Position numbers and translations under genes: made by a program
Shown: positions 49,001 through 59,052 of the stretch, piece by piece
How the letters are laid out: each line of letters begins with the position of its first letter
Position numbering within the stretch: position 1 is the first letter of the stretch
The notes under the pieces: generated by a model
Databases searched by the model: none
What the model was told of the DNA's origin: nothing
What the model saw: the letters and a program-made list of their open reading frames with translations, nothing else
NCBI RefSeq assembly: GCF_029227915.1
Contig: NC_079876.1
Coordinates: 25,765,828 to 25,829,827 of the forward strand
DNA length: 64,000 nt
Direction: 5' to 3'
DNA from: Hydractinia symbiolongicarpus
Taxonomy: Eukaryota; Cnidaria; Hydrozoa; Anthoathecata; Hydractiniidae

Positions 49001-51540
49001 GGAAAATACAGGTTTATATCTATTTTTAGTAAAATAGCGCTTCTTAATACAACTCTGTATAACTTAATATGACTCACATCTTGCATCTTACGACTTACAT
49101 TTTACGACTTAGTACAGCTTAGTACAACACTTAGTACGACTTACAACATCTAACGACTTACAACTTACGACTTAGTACAACTTTGTACAACATAGCACAA
49201 CACTTAGTACGACTTACATCTTACATCTCACATTTTTTACCTTTTATGATATTCCTCAAAATATCCATCTGTTTGTAGTCGTAATAACTCATCCGTGTCG
49301 TGCCATACCCATGATGCTCTTGATGTTATGTTACGTAATCTACTCTTTTCAGTTCGGATTCGTTGAAAGTATTGATTGGCTTTCGTGAAATCTGTTTTTT
49401 TCATTTCATCCAACGTGACTTTACCTGAATGAAAAAAATAAGATTCTTTACATCTTATTGTAAAACACGTGCAAAAGTTTTCGATAAAAAATTAATTTAC
49501 TCTGACCTTGGATAAAAGAAAAAGCGCTGACTAAGTTTTAATCTCGTCCCAAGGGTCTTTTGGTTTATGGAGCCGTTATTGCAGATCAAGTTAACCAAAG
49601 AGGCAAAATGCCCTGGGAACAAAGTTGTAACTTTTACCACAATGAAACTTCGACTTGTATTCCTCACGACAAATCAACTGCTGAACTTAAGACGATTTTA
49701 TTTAGGTGTGTTTGGCCGTAGCTTCTCATGTTCAATATATTGACATGTGCATTAGACGTTCTTCTAGAAGGGGCGTCTTTATTTTAGAAAATGTTTTCAG
49801 CGGATGTCATTTAACAACCAATTAAAATCCTAAAATCGCTGCCATCTTGTATTGGCGTATTAAGCGTTCGCGTCTGCGCAGATATTTTTAAAGAATATTC
49901 AAACCAATGTTTAAAACACAGTCATTTGTGTGGTTTAAATGCCTGGAAATATGGTTTCAGTGGATAGACTTCCGGAGATAAACATTAAATGTCATTTAAC
50001 ACAACGGTAGCTATATTAAACACCGTTGAGAAGAGAATGCAGTAGTAGGTTTTCTCTTAAAAATACAAACATTCTATTATTGAAACCGGAATCATTTAAT
50101 TAAACTAAGCAACATTTCTTACCGTCTTTGTTTTCGTCCATTTTTGTCAAGAAAAACATGTCATCAACATCTTCATCAGTAAACTCAACGCCGGACAGTC
50201 CTGGTAGTAACCGCACCTACGGAGTAGAAGAAATACATAAAATAAAGACAGTTAGAATTTTATTTTTGACTGATTTTTCACTGGGTAGATTATTTGCGCG
50301 AGATGATATCGAGTATATTTGTGCAATATATTGCACAAACGAGCAGTTAGTGTCCTAAACAAACTTAGGTTAAGGTAAAGCCTAAACGGACTTATTTGCC
50401 CCTAAGGTACCTGTGACGACATTAGTCAAAAGGTTTTTTTTTAAGTTTACCTACACAACTTCGCCCCAGGTTTCCCTCAGATTGTGTTCCGTATAGACGA
50501 GTCCTCATACAGCCAGTTCTTTGCGAAAACAAAATAATTCGCTGTATATTCTGCTATCTAATTTGTTGTCGACCTACCTCATTTGCTGTGATGATGCCAT
50601 TTTGATCATAATCCCATTCCTTGAATGTCTGTTCAGCATCTTTGAATTGCATGTCGGGAATCTTATTAGAAAGTGGTTTCAGTGATTTGGCTGTTGCAAT
50701 GTCGATCAGTAATTCGCAATCTTCTTCATCGACAAAGTTGTCAACCTCTGAAAATGAAACAATGAAATTGTTAACCAATCAAAACATCTTTTCTTATCTT
50801 GTTAGCCTATCAAAGCGCCCTTTTAATCATCTCGTTAGATAATAACTGGAAGGCGCGATTCACACCTTTTGAGCAAGTTAAAGCATACAATTGTTGAATA
50901 TTTTCAATACAATGAATCTAATTCCCAGGACTTTTTTATTTTTCGGACTGGGATCGAAGTTGCTTAAAATGGTCAACGAAACGCTGAGTGTTAACACTAC
51001 GAGGATAGAACAAAAGACTATTTCTATCATCTTAGGTTAAAATGACTTGCTCTACAGTTCAATAAACATTCCGCCATTTTCGTCGTATATCATGTACGCC
51101 ACTGAAATCACAAATCAACAACCTATTTCGTAGCCAACTCAAAGATTTTAATGCGAACAAAGTATCTACCAACGTATGTTTCTTCAAATAGTTTTATAAC
51201 ATTGGTGCAAGTAATAATGGTTATAATATATATATATACCGAATATTAACGGGTTCCGACTTAACACTCTGACTTTAGAATCGCCGCCTCCAGGCAAGGC
51301 TACTTCTGTTTCATCTCCTAACTTAATGGACTCAAGGGATGGTAATTTTATGCGACGAAATTTTAATTTTTTTTTCTCTATCTTTGCTTGATTTAACGGT
51401 GTGATTTTCTCGCATACTTTTTCTTGATCGTCACAATTCAAGTATTCCTCGATAATAGATCGTTTTACTTTTTCTTTGTATCTCGCTTCAAGCAATAGAC
51501 AACACCATGATCCGATAAAAAAACATAGAACCAACTTCAT
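46021..51540 (-). CDS. P4HTM-like prolyl 4-hydroxylase family protein with inserted module, likely non-catalytic
   Basis: Nine exons, consistent phases, 646 residues: 51540-51240, 50747-50578, 50216-50123, 49424-49241, 48987-48814, 48422-48344, 47464-47287, 47112-46946, 46614-46021. Order: hydrophobic signal peptide (MKLVLCFFIGSWCCLLL), two EF-hands (loops about 146-157 and 184-195), then a P4HTM-like dioxygenase fold with EPLQV, YISMNIFLSDVEGGELAFPL, KPKKGKAVFWYN and GEKWLATTWINV. In P4HTM the iron site is H-x-D then H. Here the ungapped match reads R282-Q-D284, and Ser503 stands at the second His, with a His two residues on. The 2-oxoglutarate Lys of the GxKW position is kept (K513). Residues 335-449 are an extra Trp/Gly/Phe-rich module absent from the neighbouring paralogue. 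Likely ER-luminal or secreted, with calcium binding plausible and hydroxylase activity doubtful. Confidence 0.88.
46946..47464 (-). other. Two-exon inserted module in the P4HTM-like gene
   Basis: Exons 47464-47287 and 47112-46946 (178 + 167 = 345 nt, 115 codons) enter and leave in phase 0. The residue pattern is G-E-W-R-G-Y-F, then AQGKDESGDFSF, FEKRYN, IKYQG, SGYW and RGSFFMW, suggesting an all-beta, possibly calycin-like barrel. That fold guess is from pattern only. It replaces the loop between the strand GGELAFPL and the strand VVKPKKGKAVFWYN. Confidence 0.75.
47640..47810. repeat. Local repeat GAGTTATAGGGGTTCGAGTTAT
   Basis: The block AGTTATAGGGGTTCGAGT occurs twice about 100 bp apart in an intron of the minus-strand P4HTM-like gene. 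Origin unknown. Confidence 0.55.
48120..48565. mobile_element. Two copies of the GGACGGG MITE-like family
   Basis: About 48120-48225 holds CATTTTGCATGACAGACGC, then AAAAAAGGACGGGAGAACCC, a hairpin-like CCATGGATTTTTCTATGG and ACTAGT. About 48450-48565 holds TAGTCGTATTTTTTCTGTC then TGTCCGCAAGAAAAGTGTCA. They flank exon 48422-48344 of the P4HTM-like gene. Confidence 0.6.
49060..49235. repeat. Degenerate ACTTACGACTTAGTACAAC repeats
   Basis: Short units resembling ACTTACGACTTAGTACAAC are repeated with variation directly upstream (in genomic order) of the donor of exon 49424-49241. Confidence 0.75.
49541..49628. mobile_element. CTCGTCCCCAGGG-type MITE
   Basis: Starts ATCTCGTCCCAAGGGTC and ends GCCCTGGGAACAAAGTT, an inverted pair of ends around a roughly 60-bp core. 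Intronic. Confidence 0.6.
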
Positions 51541-52344
51541 TGTTACTAGCCGCGGTTTCCTGAGTCGAAATCTCTTTTTTTCTTGTAAGTGTGGAGGAGG
51601 ACGAAAAATTTGATTTGTTCGTAAAATGAGCAACAAGGAATCTGATTGGTTGCTTAATTATTTGCATGATTAAACAGCGCGATAAACACATTAGCTGCAT
51701 GGTGGAGGGTTTTTATCGACATTTTTCGAGAACAAACGAATAATAATTAGAAAATGCGCATTTTTTTTCATGAAGTTTAAAATAACAAGAAAAATTTTTC
51801 TAATTGCAAAGAAAAAATTTAGTCATCTCCGAATATTTTTTTAAAAAACTAATGATATAAAGTTCTTCGGAAAAAATATAACTTAAATTACAAAGGGCAT
51901 TTGAAACTGTGGAAATTATTAAAATAATTTCTTCTTATTAATTTGATAAGAAACTATCAAAAGTGTTGCCATAGTTTATTGAATACAACTGTCAGTGATC
52001 TTATAACCTGAGCATTCTTCTTATCTGGTAACCAATGAACATAATTTTCAGTATGCTTTTTTGAGCATTTTTAAACCTAATACCCACTCTCCGTAAAAGT
52101 CATATAAACTCATGCATGAGAGGTCTGGTGACTATATTGTAATATATCGAACATGTTGAACTGACCATGTTAAGAGAGTTAACCACCGGAATTCTGCGCA
52201 AACGATGTTGATAAAAACATAAAAATCTCAAATCTGGAAATCGCTGCAGGAATATGAAGCAATTGTAGTGATGATGCTATAATCGAATGTGACATATACA
52301 TATTAGATACATACATTAAATATTCGCATATATACATTGCCAAA
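51541..52344. promoter_or_regulatory. Shared divergent promoter region of the two P4HTM-like genes
   Basis: 804 bp separate the two start codons, which point away from each other. No TATA box or other motif can be assigned with confidence. A bidirectional promoter or two adjacent promoters is inferred from the layout only. Confidence 0.5.
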
Positions 52345-55300
52345 ATGAGCAAATATTTCTTTATCTTTATTCATCTTCTCAATATATTCATAAATGGTGA
52401 AATCATGTACATTGATGGATCCAATAACTTTGCAGCTTCGCACAGCAGCAGTAATAATGGAGACGACGAGTCCTCACATTTACCACTGAGCGCTCTATTT
52501 TCACAGTCTGATCGATATAAATGTCTAGTGGATGGATGCAAGAAAGGGGGAAAAATGCAGGAGAAAGTTTATTATGGCCCCAGATTTCAACAGATACATC
52601 TTGCATTACCTAGGAGGGAGTATACTGAGGTAGTGTTTTCTAAATTGAAATTCTCTTTAAAATTTGTCTTATTAATAACTCAAAGTTCAGCAAATTCGCG
52701 TGGTTATTTCCATGTTCTACAGCTGGAGCTTAATTATAACGGATAAAGTTGAAGAACTACTTAGATTCCAGCTTGGTTTTTTTTATTCTCACTTAGCTTG
52801 CACAACCATCGCCAATCTCGTTCCTAGAACTCCCTTTTCTTTCCGGAAGTACCAGAAAAAAGCTCTCGGAACGAGACTACAACCTTTTAAATTCTTTTTT
52901 TAAACCAATTTTTACGATTCTTCTTCAGGCCTTTGCTCCATCGTCCTTCTTATAAAAGACATATTTCTTTTTGTTCCTTTAGTGTTTAAAGAATAAGCCA
53001 CACTGGAAAGCAGGATTCTTATTAGCCGGAATGTGGCTCTGTCTAATAAATGTTTTTATAATTATAACAGCCAAAATATTTCACGTTTATGCATTGGATA
53101 GACCAAGGAGGTCTCTCTACAAAAACGAAAAATTACGTCACAAAAATTAGTTTATAGTGGAACATTGGAACACCAAGCCTAAGCTTCTTCTTATAGCTGG
53201 TGTTCTACTGACAAAGTAACAAGGGGGCTTTTTGTTACCCTCTTAACTGGCGCTTTACCACAGATTTTTTATAAGACTTTTTTAACGCCATCACACCCGC
53301 TATGCTTCTTTTAGTTTTTAATGTAATATATTATAGTTAACTTCTAAGATATACAGTGGTAAAACGTTACAAAAAGATCTAATACGTTAAAATTTAAAAA
53401 TAGAAGAAAGAAAAAATGGAAAATATAGCAATGCCATTATACCTTCAAGTCAGGAGACTCATAGAAGGCAAAAAAGTCTTATCATTGAGAACCTGCTGGA
53501 TCTACGCTATGCGTAGTTCGCGAGCTTGTCGAAAGAGAAATGTTAATTTTGGCTCCATTTACAACAGTTAACGTATTTGTAATATTTACAACTTGTTTAA
53601 AATATTAGTAAAAAGATAAAGGATAAAGTGTAAGTGTGGACATTAGTTTGAATTCGAAAAAGGATGATGAATATTGTTATTAAAAGAAGGATGTTTCTTC
53701 TTGTAGACAACACAAGATAAATTTTTTCACTTTTGATTGAAAAGTTTTAAAACAACATTTGTTTTGTAAGATTGATGGTTTAATTTTGGAGATCTTGTTC
53801 CAGATATATGGGCCGCGATACGAAATGGAAAATCGACTGAACTTTTTTTTCCTAAATGGCGTGTAATACAACCCAGTACATCTAGTGACATATTTGTTTT
53901 TCATCACATAAAACGTGTTTGAGAACTAGCTAAGAATTCTCTATTTAAACTTTTAGGGTAGGCTGTAGAGCACTAAAAAATGTTTAAGAAGTTTGCTAAG
54001 CTAAGGAATCTTTGAAAATCCATTAGATTTAACACAGTAAATTTCTTAAAGCTGTAGTTTTTAAGCTTTTTAAAAAGCCAGCTATATAGAGTATAGTATA
54101 GTACTACTTGAATCGATTTAAAATTTATAAAAAAACTCTGAAAGTATTCGGTGCGCTCTACATCACACCAACGCAGGGGAGGGAAGTCTTTTTTCACTGT
54201 ACATGACTTAATAATTTTGTTTAGACCGGCTACGTGGAAAATATTACGTGCAATAATCGTGTGATGAGCGTGAAAACGTTAAGTAAAACTCCACAGATTT
54301 TTGGTGAGTCATTTCTTACATTGATAGATGGAGTCGTGTAACTGCAGAAAAGTCGTGTCCACGCTCCTTGATATCCCGACGAAATTTAATTAAAAAAAAA
54401 ATACGTTTAGTGACAAAAATTTCCCTTCACAAAATATTTTCTGTGTGAAATTTTTACCAATGAATAATTTTGCTTTATTCCCGACGAATTAGCCCTGATG
54501 AGATATCATCTTCAAGTCAATTCTATATAGTCAAGCATAATCTTACAGTAAATATGGTTTTTACATAGAGATTACAAATTTCCTGAGTCCCAATGAAACG
54601 GAACTGATCATTGACATGGTGAAAGCGAAGGGAATGAAAAAACCTTCCCTAAGAAATATGACAGTTCAACTTCCTGATGAAATCAATCAACATATATTTG
54701 ACGGTTGGGATGAAGATTTTGATGGACACCTGTCAATTAAAGAGGTGACTACAGATTAATGTATTTTTAAATGATCTCTGAAGCATGACGAGCAGGGAAT
54801 TACAAAACCGCCCAAATAAACGCCCGCTTAATGATAAAGACACATGGCGTTTGTTTGAAAACTTTTGTTGGTAGTTTGCACACATTTTAGGGGATTTTGA
54901 TTGGACTTTTAATTGCAATTAACCCTCCAGTAAATTAATTCTCCTAACTTATCACATCAATCATATAAATCATCAACATGGCCGACAAAAATTCACTACC
55001 CTCGCCCTCTTCCATCCACCCTTTAAGACCTTCCACAAGAAAAGCTAAAATATTCATCCTCCCGATATGTCAAACGGGTTTTGCCGATTCTATTGATCTT
55101 AACTGATATGGCGGACAGATTAACTTGAAGAATGCTTATTTCTCGACCTGGATGTCCATATAAATGAAAACAGTAGGAAACGAATTATACACTTTTTTAG
55201 AGTCACGGTGTATCTTTTTAACCTCTTCCCCAGTTTTTTTTTCTAACTGGCCCTGCGCTTTATAACAGGTTTGGCGAAAAAGGTGTTCGTCTCGCTGGTA

Positions 55301-58300
55301 GATATACAAAAAGAAATAACAAGCTCTGAGATCGAATTTGGTATCCTTTGTCAACAACAATTTTTCTTCTTTATAGATCAGTCAAATTACTGAGTTGAAT
55401 CCATACCTGTTGACGGAAGATGATGTTGTAGATTTGTAAGTAACATTTTGAAGGGTTGATCAGTTGAATTAATTTAAACTGTGAAAAATAATTATCTACT
55501 GATGCTCTTGTTGTTAATTTTAGGATAAAGTCAATTGACAAAGATGAAAACAGTACGTTTTTTTTATGCTAAAAAGAGAAACTTTTAGATTGTTCCGCAA
55601 GATGTTTGTCGCGAAACCTAGGGAACCTAAAAACAACCTCGTTCCCAGAGCATTTTATTGTCAGACAGGCCTTAAAAACTGCTCAGGGGCCGCAAGACCC
55701 TGGGGATGAGGCCGACCTGAAAATTTATTACGCTAACGCTTTTATAAGATTCATTTAAATTTAGAAAAATCTAAAAATTTGAAAGATAGAACCGATGTCC
55801 CTTTTTGGTATTAAAAACTGTTATCTTCCTAAGTTCTATTTTTGTCTCTAATTTTCATATTTCTCTTCTCTAGATTATCTCAGTTTTGGTGAATTATTCG
55901 AAGGTGGTTTGCAGGAATTTAAAAATAATCTAGACGCAAGAGAACGAGTGAGAAATAATTTTAAAATAAAAAATGTTGAAGAGGCTTGGTTGTGGCATGA
56001 TGAAGATGAACTACTTGCGTATGAAGATTTGCTAGAAGATTACCATGAACGGTGAGTCAGTCTTGACATTTTCATTGTCAAAGAGTCCTGAGAACGCAGT
56101 TGTTTTTTTCGTCTGCAGAGTTGGCAAGTAGACTAGGTCAACAATCTAATTGCTTTTTTTAGTGTAGTGTATGATTCTACCATAATTTCTTTTTGTAGTG
56201 TAAAAATTGTCACTGGTATTCCTAGCGAACTTTCTGAACAGACGGAACCGATTCAAGTAAGAAATACTTTTACACACGACACCACTGTGTTCACGTGTCG
56301 TTATTCTTCTGTCCGTAAATGCCATGTTACACTTTCCAGGGTAGCCATTTCTATATTGAGGAAAACACGCCGTTCAACCGGTCTGCTCTTCATAAATAGG
56401 AACTAAAGTCTTCATAAAATCTTTGTTTTCTGACTTTAAATATTGTGTAGTTTTAGGAAATTTTTTTGGTCATTTAGCTTTACTTTAATTCAATATACTT
56501 GTAGTTCTTGTGTAATAAAAGCTTCTTCTGTGAGAGCTTAACTTGAAAATTCCCACAACCGATAAAGTGGTACCACATGACATTCTTGACTCCGGAGCTC
56601 TTTGAGATAAACTGGAAAATGACCTCCGGAGACGCTTAATACGTTTAAAGTTTACCTTCAATTTGCGCATGATGGTAGTAAGCGACAAACCAAAGATTTT
56701 TTGTAGTAAAAGAAAAGTTATGAAGTTTATTTCGGGCTGAAAGATTTAGTAAGGATTTCGAAAGAGCACAGAAAGAATTGATATGTTTACCTAAGTAAGT
56801 AGACTTCATCTTTGATGGAGTGCCTAACAGATAAGAAAATACATATTTTGATGCAGCTAGTCTAATCTAACATATGATATTGTGAATTTTTAGATTGGAA
56901 ATATATTTTATCATTTTGTATCATTATTACATTTTAGGTCAGGAAACACGAAGAGGGCGCATTTACTGCATGCCAGCAAGATTCAATGGGCGTTGATAGT
57001 ACGCCTTGCTGCGTGTATGGCGGGAAGAACTGTCGCATGTGCAGGTAAAAGGTGGCTTTAGTTAGCACTAACGCCCCATGATTGTCAAGAAGAAAGGAAC
57101 GCCCTGCTTGTTTTCCGCCTCAACCTGGATATATATTTTCTTTTTTAGATATGCGACAATTATGATATTTTTGAATGACGTTGAGGAGGGCGGAGAGCTG
57201 GTTTTTCCGCTTGCTCAAAACGATACTTTCTCCTGGCATGTATGTAAACTTTGCAATACTACCCTATTCGCTAATTTTCCCGCAGTGAAAAAAAACTATT
57301 TCGCTCGTATTAATTTTCGCACAGTGAAAAAAAAATATTTCACTCGTACTAATTTTCGCGCAGTGAAAAAAAACTTTTTTTACAACATTTCGCGCAATGA
57401 CAAATATTTATAGGCAAAAATTAGTACGAATAAGGTACAAAAGTTAGTCATTAATTTGTGGGATTTTATTTAAGAATTTTTAAGAGAAAAATTTTTTTAA
57501 AAATCATTTACTTATTTATACACTTGTATTTACAAGACACAACCTCGCCCCCAGGGCATTTTTCTTTTTGTGCCGCCGTAATAACGGACCTAACCCTGGA
57601 AAACCTATATTAAACTTAATAACGAAATTAAGACCTCAGAATGGCCTAAAATTAAATGAATTATTTTAATCAGTTCTTGACGCTCACAAAATACTTATTT
57701 TTAAGCCCTTGAATAAAAGCTTCGTTCAACTAGCATCAGTTAATTCAAATCATTTCTAAAAAATCCCTTTTCACTGTAATCTTATTGAAAGTTGACTAAG
57801 TAGCGGATTTCTGTTCATAACGCAGTTCCTAATCGATTAAATTATAAACTCTTTTCACCTGCACGTAGTAAACCTATTAGGCGATTTCGCATCGCTACGT
57901 ATAGGTCACATTGTAGCGGCACTTTGCAAATTTGTCAGCGCGGCTATTAACAATGTTTTCTCTTTAGAACTTAAAAGAAGACACGATTAAGAAGTGTGAA
58001 AAGTTTCCAAAAATATCACACTCAAACATCATTGTAAAACCCGAACGAGGCAAAGCCGTCATGTGGTACAACCATCTTATATCCCCTAGTTCAGGCTGGA
58101 TGGGACAAATGGACCCACAATCCATTGCAGGGAGCGCACCAGTTACACGCGGAGTGCAATGGATAGCTAAAATGTGGCTTAACATAATTGGGGACGGAGT
58201 AAACGAACTTCGCCCATGGAAAATGGGAGCGAACTGGTTATCGAAAAATAACAAAAACAACAAAATTGTAGAAGAATTAAGAAACGATTATTTTAGAGAA

Positions 58301-58864
58301 GGCGAACCATATGTACATGAATATAAAACTACATACAACCACGCGATCTCACAAAAACTTCTCAAGTCGCAAACACAAGAAGAAACACTAGAACCTGACG
58401 TTAAAGTTGAATCTGAGAGTGTTTCAGTAGAACAAAATACAAACGACGTTGTCACTGAAAACGAAAAACTGGTTACGCCAGAGCCAAGTAGTGAACCTGT
58501 TGAACATGAAATTGAGCAATCTTCAATCACTGAAGATTTGCAATCAGACATAATCACTCAACCTGAAGTTGATGTTGAAATAGTAAATCCTGACCCTGTT
58601 GTGGGTATGAACACAACAGAGAGTAAGCCAGAAGAAGAGAGACGTACCTTTCCTAAAAGCGATACTGTTCCTCTGGGACCGCCCAAAAGACCTTTAGACC
58701 CAACCCAATCTTTCGGAGGGAAAGCCATTGATAATAGACTCGTCAGGGCATCTCTATTGCTACTTGAAGAGTTAGATAGAGATGAACTTGAAACGATAGC
58801 TCGAAGTTTGCACGAAAAGTTGCATTTAGCTTGTATCCCACTTATAGTAACTCCTTTTGGTTGA
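52345..58864 (+). CDS. P4HTM-like prolyl 4-hydroxylase family protein with acidic tail, likely non-catalytic
   Basis: Ten exons, consistent phases, 652 residues: 52345-52629, 54225-54303, 54569-54744, 55377-55435, 55524-55552, 55874-56051, 56199-56256, 56938-57044, 57149-57239, 57968-58864. Hydrophobic signal peptide (MSKYFFIFIHLLNIFI), EF-hand loops at about 169-180 (DEDFDGHLSIKE) and 205-216 (DKDENNYLSFGE), then the dioxygenase fold with EPIQV, YATIMIFLNDVEEGGELVFP and IIVKPERGKAVMWYN. The H-x-D iron motif reads Q301-Q-D303, the second His position is Ala408 and the 2-oxoglutarate Lys position is Gln418, so all but the Asp are lost. Residues about 480-590 form a Glu/Val/Ser-rich acidic stretch. 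The last 40 residues match the end of the minus-strand paralogue. Start is the first ATG of the signal-peptide exon. Confidence 0.88.
52815..52880. mobile_element. CTCGTCCCCAGGG-type MITE, diverged
   Basis: Ends TCTCGTTCCTAGAACTC and GAGCTTTTTTC-type core to CTCGGAACGAGAC form an inverted pair. It lies in intron 1 of the plus-strand P4HTM-like gene. Confidence 0.6.
53680..53907 (-). pseudogene. LINE reverse-transcriptase C-terminal relic
   Basis: A 75-codon frame reads TGLYYTPFRKKKFSRFSIS then YRGPYIWNKISKIKP and FKTFQSKVKKFIL. This is the pattern SxxxxGPxxWNxLPxxIK...FKxxLKxxL seen at the C-terminus of non-LTR retrotransposon polymerases. Upstream minus-strand sequence (to about 54000) carries stops. 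It is a truncated dead fragment, antisense in intron 1 of the plus-strand P4HTM-like gene. Confidence 0.6.
55637..55711. mobile_element. CTCGTCCCCAGGG-type MITE, complete
   Basis: Best full copy: begins CCTCGTTCCCAGAGCATTTT and ends GACCCTGGGGATGAGG, about 75 bp, with a core of AGACAGGCC and GGGGCCGCAA. Intron of the plus-strand P4HTM-like gene. Confidence 0.75.
57275..57405. repeat. Three imperfect copies of a 45-bp unit
   Basis: Units carry TAATTTTCGC(A/G)CAGTGAAAAA then TTTC(A/G)CTCGTA. Intronic. Similar TTTTCGC-rich sequence recurs near 60143-60290. Confidence 0.7.
57541..57605. mobile_element. CTCGTCCCCAGGG-type MITE, partial
   Basis: Begins AACCTCGCCCCCAGGGCATT and reaches GGACCTAACCCTGGAAAACC. 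The outer CGAGG of the right end is lost. It lies in the intron where the paralogue carries its extra module. Confidence 0.6.
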
Positions 58865-59052
58865 AAAAGTCTTACTTCCTCGTATGGATATTCATGAACT
58901 TATCGCGTTCAAAACTGGTTTATCAAGACAAAAGTTAACCTATAAATGCCTTATTAAGTTGGCGTTAACCCAGGCATGATCAAGATTAACCGCTTAGATC
59001 AATTTCGACCATGCGAGTCTGAAATATTCTTTAGGACCAAAGGTTAAAACGG

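Noticed and set aside
57078-57413. 111-codon plus-strand frame extending past the exon 57149-57239
   Set aside because: Only the middle matches P4HTM; the 3' part reads through the intronic 45-bp repeats after a good donor at 57240.
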